From: Lachnospiraceae bacterium
GTDB lineage: Bacteria; Bacillota; Clostridia; Lachnospirales; Lachnospiraceae
DNA length: 12,747 bases
Assembly: GCA_009774245.1 (NCBI GenBank)
Contig: VSNM01000116.1
Location: 1-12,747, forward strand
Direction: 5' to 3'
Notes under the pieces: model-generated
What the model saw: the letters and a program-made list of their open reading frames with translations, nothing else
Databases searched by the model: none
What the model was told of the DNA's origin: nothing
Translations under genes and position numbers: made by a program
Part shown: positions 1-6,129 of the stretch, piece by piece
Position numbering within the stretch: the first letter of the stretch is position 1
How the letters are laid out: each line of letters opens with the position of its first letter

Positions 1-1
1 T

Positions 2-109
2 GACGAGATCTGCCTGCATCCGCAGACGGAGTTTGTGGCAGAGTTTATTGATGCCAGACGGTATAAAGCTTTGATGGGAATGCAGGGAAGGAATCTTTTT
101 TATGAATAA
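2..109 (+). CDS. C-terminal fragment of an unidentified protein, possibly an ABC transporter ATPase
   Basis: The frame is open from the window edge to a TAA at 107-109 and gives 35 residues. The stretch HPQTEFVAEFID resembles the segment following the nucleotide-binding core in ABC transporter ATPases of the PotA/FbpC type, where 'HP.t.FVAeFiG' is common. The resemblance rests on about a dozen residues, and only 18 residues follow, so any TOBE-type accessory domain would be missing. The start lies outside the window. The frame is probably real because the AT content rises sharply right after its stop. The family assignment is weak. Confidence 0.4.
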   Translation, partial: DEICLHPQTEFVAEFIDARRYKALMGMQGRNLFYE

Positions 110-294
110 ATTATTTCGAGTATAAATATGTACTTAAAATATAAATTTATCTCAAATGTTTTGTTTAAATATATAAGATATTGATTGGGGTATTTTTTAT
201 GAGTTTAGAAATGATTAAAAATAAATATATATTATGAAAGTTTGGCATTAAGCGATAGCATATAGATGCCATGAAAACGGAGGTCAGCAGTCAA

Positions 295-1236
295 ATGAAC
301 ACACTACCTGTCGGCGTACAGAGCAAAGATATCGTCTACGACAATTACCCAATAGAGGGATTTGAGACTATAAAACGCGCAGGATTTTCCTGCTGTGATT
401 TCAGTTTAAATGCGTACCTTACAAACACATCCCTTTATTCCCTTAAATTAAATGATTTTTTCAGCCAGTCTGTTGCGAACTTGGAAGCCTTTTTCACTCC
501 GCATAAGGAGGCCGCAAAGATCGCAGGCATACAGATCAACCAGATGCATATGCCCTATCCGATGTACATACCAGACGCCACGGCGGAGATCAACGACTAC
601 CTGATGCGGACCGTGGCGCCGAAAAGTCTGGAGATCTGTGCCTTCTTTGGTTGTCCATACATCGTGGTGCATGGATTCAAGCTAGCCAGAAACCTTGGCT
701 CGGAGGCGGCGGAATGGGAGCAGACTGAAAAGTTTCTGGAATCAATTGCCCCGCTGGCGAAGGAGCGAAACATAACAATATGCCTGGAAAATATTTATAC
801 AAATATTGGAAGCCACATCATAGAGGGACCGTGCTGCAATGCAGGAAAGGCGGTGGAGCGCATTGACAAAATGAATGAGAAATACGGCGCCGGGGTTCTG
901 GGCTTCTGCTTTGACACAGGTCATGCAAACCTGATCGGCATTGACTTTGAGGATTTTATTATTACGCTTGGGAATCGGCTGAAAGTGCTTCACATCCACG
1001 ACAACGATGGAATCGGAGATCTGCACCAGATACCGTATACATTTACCAGAAACCGTGAAAATGTTTCCTCCACGGACTGGGAGGGCTTTATCAGGGGACT
1101 TCGCGGAATACATTATGATGGGGTGCTTAGTTTTGAGACAGCTCCCGTGCTCTCTTCGTTTCCGCAGATGATGAAGCAGGATGTGCTGCGGTTCATCGCG
1201 CAGATCGGCAGTTATTTTGCGGGTGAGATGCAATAA
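295..1236 (+). CDS. Sugar phosphate isomerase/epimerase (xylose isomerase-like TIM barrel)
   Basis: The 313-residue protein matches the AP_endonuc_2/xylose isomerase-like TIM-barrel fold, a soluble cytoplasmic family that isomerises or epimerises sugars, inositols or related hydroxyacids using a divalent metal. Landmarks are VVHGF (His126), ITICLEN (Glu165), CFDTGHANL (Asp207, His210), LHIHDNDG (His233, His235, Asp236) and LSFET (Glu281), which together form the usual metal and substrate site. I chose the ATG at 295 because GGAGGT lies about 10 nt upstream. The in-frame ATG at 271 has no ribosome site and would place that GGAGGT inside the coding region. The gene stands alone: an AT-rich gap lies upstream and a strong terminator follows. 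No transporter or dehydrogenase partner is visible, so the substrate cannot be named. The fold is secure, the reaction is not. Confidence 0.88.
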   Translation: MNTLPVGVQSKDIVYDNYPIEGFETIKRAGFSCCDFSLNAYLTNTSLYSLKLNDFFSQSVANLEAFFTPHKEAAKIAGIQINQMHMPYPMYIPDATAEINDYLMRTVAPKSLEICAFFGCPYIVVHGFKLARNLGSEAAEWEQTEKFLESIAPLAKERNITICLENIYTNIGSHIIEGPCCNAGKAVERIDKMNEKYGAGVLGFCFDTGHANLIGIDFEDFIITLGNRLKVLHIHDNDGIGDLHQIPYTFTRNRENVSSTDWEGFIRGLRGIHYDGVLSFETAPVLSSFPQMMKQDVLRFIAQIGSYFAGEMQ

Positions 1237-1244
1237 TAGAAAAC

Positions 1245-1297
1245 AAAACGATTATCGATGCAAAAAATTTCCATATTTTGCATTGATAATCGTTTTT
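1245..1297 (+). terminator. Rho-independent terminator after the isomerase gene
   Basis: Arms at 1245-1265 and 1276-1296 pair over 21 bp with a single G-U wobble and enclose a 10-nt loop. The arms begin with A's and end with T's, so the structure could stop transcription on either strand. It starts 9 nt after the TAA of the isomerase gene. Confidence 0.85.
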
Positions 1298-1375
1298 CAT
1301 TGGTCGAATATTTTTCCAAAGGTGAGGAACAATAAGATGGCAGCAGTAACTATGGATTCACATGGAGGAAAAATT

Positions 1376-2587
1376 ATGAAAAAAATGTGTTTATTGAAGA
1401 GTTCATCGAATAAGAAGAGTTCCAATGTACGCAGGGCAATTCTTGCGGCAATGTGCGTCACATGCGCGCTTTCCATATCAGCCTGCGGAAAGAAGGATAA
1501 CAGAAATGAAAATAAGGACCCGATCACTGGTGCAGACCAGTCCCAGACAAATGAGAGCGGCAGCACGGAGGGCAGCAGCGTGGGAAATAGCGAGGGCAGT
1601 ACAGATACGGCAGGCGGTGACCACAGTGAGTTTGACGCGATGATCGGTGATAAAAACACAGATCCTAATACGATTATTAACTACATCAATACCAATATCG
1701 CGGGGGCTGCAGTGAGTGATGTGAAGCGTTTTTTCACAGGTCTTTTAAGCTTCGGTGATGATATCAGAAATATTGACTTTACAGGACTTGAGGACAGCAG
1801 ACAGTACATGCCCGAGGATATGATCGCGTTCATGGATCTGATGCGCCTCGAGGGCGATACGCCGTCCATGATAATGTCTGACAAGGAAAACAGGAAAGTC
1901 ATCAACATGACACTTTCCGAGATGCTTGAGCGCGCCCTGCTCTTTGAGCAGCATCTGGAGAAATATCCGAACGAGGTATCGTCCGAGGCCGCGGCAAGAA
2001 TGTATGAGGAGATCGCGACAAACGCCATCAGCGGCGGCTACAACAGGACAGAGGGTGTAGAGCACTATTATAAGGGCGACACAAACGATACGATTGACCA
2101 GAAAGCTCTGCAGTACTATCAGCAGTTTGCGGACGCAAATCCGGACAGCAATCTGGGCAAGATTGTCAAGGAATATATCAATGTACTGCAGACCAATGAT
2201 TTCAAGATCAATGACAGTATGGAGGAGTTCTACCGCGGTCTGCAGGGGAGATTTGACGTGAGTCACCTGAGAACCAATGGGACAAACGAGGGACAGTTAA
2301 ACAGTACAGGAAATGCGGGAACAGCCGGCACGGGAAATAACAGTACAGGAAATGCAGGAACAGCCGGCACGGAGAATAACAGTACAGGAAATGCGGGAAC
2401 AGCTGGCACGGAGAATAACGGTACAGGAAATGCGGGAACAGCCGGCACGGAGAATAACGGTACAGGAAATGCAGGAACAGCCGGCACGGAAAATAACGGT
2501 ACGGAGAAAAATAATGCCGCAAATGACAATGCGGAGAAGCAAACTACCGGTAAAGAAAACGATTCAAATAAAACAGACAAAAAATAA
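1376..2587 (+). CDS. Lipoprotein of unknown function with a five-copy 13-residue C-terminal repeat
   Basis: The 403-residue product has a basic N-terminus (residues 1-20), a hydrophobic segment (21-36) and a lipobox ISAC with Cys37, so it should be lipidated and anchored outside the membrane. Residues about 38-85 are a low-complexity Ser/Gly/Glu/Asn linker. Residues about 86-298 look like a helical, charged folded domain that I do not recognise. Residues 309-373 are five copies of N-S/G-TGNAGTAGT-G/E-N, followed by a polar, lysine-rich tail. The ATG at 1376 is preceded by GGAGGA with 6-nt spacing and starts a normal signal peptide. The frame is open further upstream, and the ATG at 1337 has a weaker site. 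A signal peptidase II-like gene follows after 76 bp, suggesting a functional link. The function is unknown. The repeat tail is probably a flexible surface or wall-spanning spacer. Confidence 0.85.
   Translation: MKKMCLLKSSSNKKSSNVRRAILAAMCVTCALSISACGKKDNRNENKDPITGADQSQTNESGSTEGSSVGNSEGSTDTAGGDHSEFDAMIGDKNTDPNTIINYINTNIAGAAVSDVKRFFTGLLSFGDDIRNIDFTGLEDSRQYMPEDMIAFMDLMRLEGDTPSMIMSDKENRKVINMTLSEMLERALLFEQHLEKYPNEVSSEAAARMYEEIATNAISGGYNRTEGVEHYYKGDTNDTIDQKALQYYQQFADANPDSNLGKIVKEYINVLQTNDFKINDSMEEFYRGLQGRFDVSHLRTNGTNEGQLNSTGNAGTAGTGNNSTGNAGTAGTENNSTGNAGTAGTENNGTGNAGTAGTENNGTGNAGTAGTENNGTEKNNAANDNAEKQTTGKENDSNKTDKK
2300..2494 (+). repeat. Five tandem 39-bp coding repeats
   Basis: Units begin at 2300, 2339, 2378, 2417 and 2456 and are nearly identical, differing mainly in AGT/GGT at the second codon and GGA/GAG/GAA near the end. 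A partial sixth unit starts at 2495. The unit is 13 codons long, so gain or loss of copies preserves the reading frame. Open frames on the opposite strand here, rich in Pro, Phe and Val, come only from this repeat. Confidence 0.95.
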
Positions 2588-2663
2588 TGTGATTGACATT
2601 CCTTTGCACCTGTGATAGCGTAAGAGATATATACTTTAGTAAAACAGGAAAGGTGTGAGGGAA

Positions 2664-3173
2664 ATGCCCTATATTATGACACTTATGTCACTTTTTACGG
2701 TTGACAGCATCATCAAGTATCGCATAGAGAAGGATGATGCTGTCTGCACAAAACCAATAGCAGATGGACGGATCGTCATAAAACGGCACCATAACAAGGG
2801 AGCAATGCTGAATGTCGGAGATAAAAACCAGCACCTGGTCGCATTGCTCTCTTTAGTGTTCAGCTCTTTTATGACGGGAATCTTTGTCGCGACGCTTGGC
2901 AGGAAAGGAAAAGGAGTCCTCAAGACGGGACTTGCCCTGATACTGGGAGGCGCCTACAGCAATACCTGCGACCGGATCAGAAGAAAATATGTGGTCGATT
3001 ACTTTTCAGTCCATCTCGTGGATACAGAAAAGTGCAGCAGCCGGCTGTTGAAAAAGATTGATGACAAGTTGGGCTCCATTGTGTTCAATCTCGGAGATTT
3101 TGGCATTATTATCGGAGCAATGCTGCTGGTGATCAGTGAATCAGTCAGTGGCAGATCACGGCGCACTGACTGA
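2664..3173 (+). CDS. Signal peptidase II-like (LspA family) membrane aspartyl protease, divergent paralog
   Basis: LspA removes signal peptides from prolipoproteins in the membrane. This 169-residue protein has the family's motifs in order: DSIIK (Asp14, Lys18), HNKGAML (around 43-49, matching the conserved NxGaa region), GGAYSNTCDRIRRKYVVDY (95-113) and FNLGD (141-145). The two catalytic aspartates are Asp103 and Asp145. Four hydrophobic segments are seen near 1-18, 57-77, 85-99 and 137-158. The length is normal for the family. It diverges in lacking the usual aromatic 'GaaFG' and in reading NTCD where NLiD or NxxD is usual. The ATG at 2664 has AAAGGTG 8 nt upstream, while the in-frame GTG at 2655 has its site too close. 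It follows a lipoprotein gene with no terminator between. It is probably a second, specialised LspA, but the housekeeping copy cannot be excluded. Confidence 0.82.
   Translation: MPYIMTLMSLFTVDSIIKYRIEKDDAVCTKPIADGRIVIKRHHNKGAMLNVGDKNQHLVALLSLVFSSFMTGIFVATLGRKGKGVLKTGLALILGGAYSNTCDRIRRKYVVDYFSVHLVDTEKCSSRLLKKIDDKLGSIVFNLGDFGIIIGAMLLVISESVSGRSRRTD
3142..3172. repeat. Inverted repeat at the convergent gene ends
   Basis: CAGTCAGTG at 3142-3150 and its exact complement at 3164-3172 form a 9-bp stem with a 13-nt loop that overlaps the last codons and stop of the LspA-like gene. No T-run follows, so it is not a standard intrinsic terminator. It may still slow transcription coming from either of the two genes that converge here. 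Confidence 0.55.
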
Positions 3174-3196
3174 TCTGGCTACAGCTCTCAGGAGCA

Positions 3197-4129
3197 TTAA
3201 GCGGTGATGACAGTACCGACCTTTGCGTTGATGGCGTCCGCTGTCTTATCCAGGGATGTGATGACCGCTCTGCCGTTTGGAACCTTTTCGAGATAAGATA
3301 TCGCAGCCATGATCTTGGGCAGCATATCCGTCTCGCCAAACTGTCCCTCATTGATATAGCGCTTCGCGTCCGCGATGGTCAGAGTCTTTAAGGGTTCCTG
3401 ATTGTCTTTCTCAAAATTCAGGTATACATAGTCCACACTGGTGAGAATCAGGAGCTCGTCGGCCCTGAGATCAGAGGCGAGCTTGCCGGCGATGCAGTCC
3501 TTCTCGATCACTGCGGAAGCTCCCTTGAGGACATGCTGCTGTTCAATGACAGGGATACCGCCGCCGCCGCAGGCGATCACGACCTGGTCGGCATCGGCGA
3601 GTGTCTTGATGGCCTCGATCTCCACGATATCAATCGGCTGCGGGGCAGCGACAACCCGGCGGTATCCGTCGTCTGTCTGGACGACATAATTTCCCTTGTT
3701 TATCTCAGTGTCAGCGTCCCCCTTAGACATATAGCGCCCGATCGCCTTTTTCGGCTCATAAAAAGCCTCGTCGTAGGGATCAACTGTCACCTGCGTCAGG
3801 ATCGTGCTGACGGGTTTGGAGATGCCGCGGCTCAACAGCTCGGATTTCAGCGAATTTTGAATGTCATAGCCGACATAACCCTGGCTCATCGCGGAGCATA
3901 CGCACATCGGCGCAGGGGTGTAGTCGATATAGATGCGGTGCAGCTCTGTCATGGCTTTGTGAATCATGCTGACCTGATGGCCGTTGCTGTGTGTGATGGT
4001 CAGCTGGTAGTTCGCTTCCACCAGATCGGCCAACGCCTTTGCGGTTTTTTTGACAGCGCTGAGCTGCGCCAGTGTGGTGGAGCCGAGCGCGTCATGCCCC
4101 AGTGCGACAACAACTTTTTTCTTACTCAT
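3197..4129 (-). CDS. Carbamate kinase-like protein (amino acid kinase fold)
   Basis: Carbamate kinase makes ATP and carbamate from carbamoyl phosphate and ADP in the cytoplasm. The 310-residue product has the family length and layout: an N-terminal VVVALGHDALG (7-16), ITHSNGHQV (45-53), FYEPKKAIGRYM (123-134), YRRVVAAPQP (156-165), ACGGGGIPV (186-194), VIEKDCIAGKLA (207-218), ILTSVDYVYLN (228-238) and DMLPKIMAAI (268-277). The expected active-site lysines are present (Lys128, Lys216, Lys272). The usual GGNAL reads GHDAL and HGNGPQV reads HSNGHQV, so it belongs to a divergent branch. The ATG at 4129 follows a strong AGGAGG, and the frame remains open upstream without support. No arginine deiminase or carbamoyltransferase gene is nearby, so its pathway is not shown here. 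It could use a related acyl phosphate. Confidence 0.87.
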   Translation of the reverse strand: MSKKKVVVALGHDALGSTTLAQLSAVKKTAKALADLVEANYQLTITHSNGHQVSMIHKAMTELHRIYIDYTPAPMCVCSAMSQGYVGYDIQNSLKSELLSRGISKPVSTILTQVTVDPYDEAFYEPKKAIGRYMSKGDADTEINKGNYVVQTDDGYRRVVAAPQPIDIVEIEAIKTLADADQVVIACGGGGIPVIEQQHVLKGASAVIEKDCIAGKLASDLRADELLILTSVDYVYLNFEKDNQEPLKTLTIADAKRYINEGQFGETDMLPKIMAAISYLEKVPNGRAVITSLDKTADAINAKVGTVITA

Positions 4130-4133
4130 ATAG

Positions 4134-4163
4134 AAATCCTCCTGATATAAAAATCCTCCTGAT
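4134..4163 (-). promoter_or_regulatory. Duplicated Shine-Dalgarno segment upstream of the carbamate kinase-like gene
   Basis: On the minus strand the 13-bp segment ATCAGGAGGATTT occurs twice, at 4134-4146 and 4151-4163, with a 17-bp period. The copy nearer the ATG at 4129 is correctly spaced. The distal copy has no ATG, GTG or TTG at a usable distance. It could be a standby site or simply a small duplication. Confidence 0.7.
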
Positions 4164-4181
4164 TTTGAAAAACATAATTTA

Positions 4182-4210
4182 AGTATATCAAATTGCCAGT
4201 CAATTGTACA
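4182..4210 (-). promoter_or_regulatory. Possible sigma-A promoter of the carbamate kinase-like gene
   Basis: Read on the minus strand, TGTACA (4205-4210) and TATACT (4182-4187) are separated by 17 bp. The -10 matches consensus at 5 of 6 positions and the -35 at 4 of 6. Transcription would begin near 4175 and include both copies of the duplicated ribosome site. Confidence 0.45.
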
Positions 4211-4232
4211 CTGAAAGTCAAAAACTTTACAT

Positions 4233-4386
4233 AAATTTCGTAACAGTTCAGCTTTCAGCTTCCTGTTACAAGCATCAAGCCATGCAAAAACCGCTTCGCG
4301 GTTGGCTTGATGCATCTCAACCTCTACGTGTTCTTACGGACTTTGCAGCGTAGTGCAAAGTCCTAGGCTGAACTGTGACTAAATTT
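4233..4386. repeat. 154-bp element with imperfect terminal inverted repeats and two internal hairpins
   Basis: The ends 4233-4252 and 4367-4386 are inverted repeats matching at 18 of 20 positions. Inside are two hairpins. One pairs GCATCAAGCCA (4272-4282) with 4303-4313 and is capped by an AACCGC/GCGGTT stem (4289-4303). The other pairs GGACTTTGCA (4338-4347) with 4354-4363 around a 6-nt loop. The whole could fold as a three-way junction. It fills the gap between two divergent genes and lies upstream of both predicted promoters, so neither would transcribe it. That favours a mobile repeat (MITE- or REP-like) over a riboswitch or leader. I see no coding potential in the gap. Confidence 0.75.
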
Positions 4387-4429
4387 TCTGTATGCATTAT
4401 TTCACAAATTGATCACATTTATATAACAA

Positions 4430-4459
4430 TTGAAACACAATTTACGATTATAGTATAAC
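4430..4459 (+). promoter_or_regulatory. Probable sigma-A promoter of the HtrA-like protease gene
   Basis: TTGAAA (4430-4435) and TATAAC (4454-4459) are separated by 18 bp, each one base off consensus. The start would be near 4466, leaving a leader of about 80 nt. The position 44 bp downstream of the inverted-repeat element fits a gene transcribed away from it. Confidence 0.6.
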
Positions 4460-4544
4460 CATAAACACAGCGAGGAACAGACAGAATGATCAAACATCAA
4501 ACAGACAATATATTTCATTTATGATATGAAAGGAGATTTTTATT

Positions 4545-6071
4545 ATGTACGACAACAATGACAACTACTCTCAGCAGTCAGGCAGTCAATCCTCTAATAA
4601 CAACGGTTACCCCGAATACTACTATTCGCAGAATATTCCAAACGGAAACTATCAGCAGACAGTCAACGCATCGCCCGTCCCCCCTTCTGGCAAAAAGAAG
4701 AATAAGGGCGGTTTTGGCAAGAAGGCGGCCTCTGTCGTCTGTCTCGGTCTGGTGTTCGGGGTAGCTGCCGGCGCCGCCTTCAGTGTTCCTGCTACCCTCG
4801 CGACGAGGGAGCTAAAGCAGACGCAGCGTGAGATCCAGCAGCTGCAGGAATCTCTGGGCAGCAGCGCGGTCGGAAAACCCTCTCTCTCAACAACAACCGA
4901 CTCGCTGACTGCCTCCAACGCGCTGTACAATAACAGCGCCCCGGCCAACGTAACCGCAATCGCAAACAGCTGTCTCCCCAGCGTTGTCTCCATCACAAAC
5001 AAAGGTGTGACGGAAGTGCGGACTATGTTCGGTATATTCCAGCAGGACGCGGAGAGCAGCGGTTCTGGTATCATTATCGGTGAAAATGACACAGAGCTCC
5101 TGATCGTGACAAACTATCATGTAATATCGGGCAGCAATGAACTTAGTGTCGTGTTTAGTTACGATGAGGACAGCGACGATCCTTCTCTGGTAAGCGCAAA
5201 GGTTAAGGGATATGAGGCGGACAAAGATCTCGCCGTCATCGCGGTATCCAGGGATGACATTACTGATGAGATGCGCTCCAAGATCAAGATCGCTACGATC
5301 GGAGACTCCTCAAACCTTGTACTCGGTCAGGAAGTCGTGGCAATCGGCAACGCGCTGGGTTATGGACAGTCTGTGACAACAGGCATCATCAGCGCACTCG
5401 GACGCGAGGTCACAGTGTCAGACGACAACGGCGGCTCGATCACCAACAAGCTGATCCAGACAGACGCGGCGATCAACCCCGGCAATTCGGGCGGCGCCCT
5501 GCTGAACATGAACGGTGAACTGATCGGGATCAACTCTGTGAAGGTTGCCTCAAGCTCTGTCGAGGGCATGGGATATGCGATTCCGATCTCCGATGTGCAG
5601 TCTATCATCGAAGAATTGATGCTGAAGGAGACAAGGGACATTGTGGCAGAAGATAAAAAAGGGTATCTTGGGATCAACCCCATCGATGTGACAAGTGACA
5701 TTTATGAAACATATGGTATGCCTGTCGGTGTCTATGTCAATGTAGTATATGATGACTCTCCCGCAGAGGCTGCAGGTCTTGTAAAAGGCAACATCATCAC
5801 AAAGCTTGACGGTCAGACCGTCAAGACTGGGGAACAGCTCGTCTCACTGCTTGACTATTACAGCGCCGGCGAGACTGTTGAGATCGTTGCCATGGTACAG
5901 AGCGACAACGGATATGTCGAAAAGACCTTCCATGTGACACTTGGCACAAAGGATATCTTTGGCGAGGATGCAGACCGGACGCAGCAGACTGCACCGAGAC
6001 AGCAGGAGCCTGAGAATGATATTGACGGCTATTTCAGTAATCCGTTTGGCTTTTTCTGGTCAATTCCATAA
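4545..6071 (+). CDS. HtrA/DegP-type membrane-anchored serine protease with PDZ domain
   Basis: S1C-family proteases degrade or refold damaged exported proteins outside the membrane. The 508-residue protein starts with a cytoplasmic low-complexity Asn/Gln/Tyr-rich segment (1-48), a Lys-rich stretch (50-60) and one transmembrane helix (about 61-87), followed by a short coiled segment. The protease domain spans about 140-360 and has the catalytic triad His192 (TNYHV), Asp228 (ADKDLAV) and Ser315 (NPGNSGGAL). One PDZ domain follows (about 372-455: YLGIN, DDSPAEAAGL, GNIITKLDGQ), then an acidic tail. Length and order match Gram-positive HtrA proteins. The ATG at 4545 has AAAGGAGA 9 nt upstream. 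The gene is monocistronic, with its own promoter and terminator. It is a trypsin-like protease with confidence, but which HtrA paralog it is cannot be told from the window. Confidence 0.95.
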   Translation: MYDNNDNYSQQSGSQSSNNNGYPEYYYSQNIPNGNYQQTVNASPVPPSGKKKNKGGFGKKAASVVCLGLVFGVAAGAAFSVPATLATRELKQTQREIQQLQESLGSSAVGKPSLSTTTDSLTASNALYNNSAPANVTAIANSCLPSVVSITNKGVTEVRTMFGIFQQDAESSGSGIIIGENDTELLIVTNYHVISGSNELSVVFSYDEDSDDPSLVSAKVKGYEADKDLAVIAVSRDDITDEMRSKIKIATIGDSSNLVLGQEVVAIGNALGYGQSVTTGIISALGREVTVSDDNGGSITNKLIQTDAAINPGNSGGALLNMNGELIGINSVKVASSSVEGMGYAIPISDVQSIIEELMLKETRDIVAEDKKGYLGINPIDVTSDIYETYGMPVGVYVNVVYDDSPAEAAGLVKGNIITKLDGQTVKTGEQLVSLLDYYSAGETVEIVAMVQSDNGYVEKTFHVTLGTKDIFGEDADRTQQTAPRQQEPENDIDGYFSNPFGFFWSIP

Positions 6072-6077
6072 TAGATC

Positions 6078-6128
6078 AACAAACGAGTAGAGAAGAGCAA
6101 TCTTCCCTACTCGTTTGTTAAATTTTTT
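6078..6128 (+). terminator. Rho-independent terminator of the HtrA-like gene
   Basis: A 19-bp stem with one internal A-C mismatch (arms 6078-6096 and 6101-6119) is closed by a GCAA tetraloop and followed by six T's at 6123-6128. It starts 7 nt after the protease stop and ends just before the stop of the convergent minus-strand gene. On that strand it has no T-run, so it would terminate mainly the plus strand. Confidence 0.9.
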
Positions 6129-6129
6129 A

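Noticed and set aside
742..1233. Minus-strand 163-residue open frame inside the isomerase gene
   Set aside because: It lies antisense to a well-supported TIM-barrel protein, shows no recognisable domain and has no ribosome site.
1181..1375. Upstream extension of the lipoprotein frame into the isomerase gene
   Set aside because: It crosses a strong terminator and overlaps another gene, and the signal peptide is complete from 1376.
2263..2580. Minus-strand open frame of 105 residues rich in Pro, Phe and Val repeats
   Set aside because: It is the complement of the five 39-bp repeats in the lipoprotein gene. Other frames here show repeats for the same reason, and there is no ribosome site.
3533..4150. 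Plus-strand 205-residue open frame
   Set aside because: It is antisense to the carbamate kinase-like gene, whose motifs are continuous in the other strand.
4130..4315. Upstream extension of the carbamate kinase-like frame by 62 residues
   Set aside because: It runs through the predicted promoter and the inverted-repeat element. The family starts at the VVVALG strand, which the ATG at 4129 provides with a strong ribosome site.
4233..4386. Riboswitch or T-box leader
   Set aside because: The element lies upstream of both predicted divergent promoters and has no terminator/antiterminator arrangement or T-box-like conserved segment.
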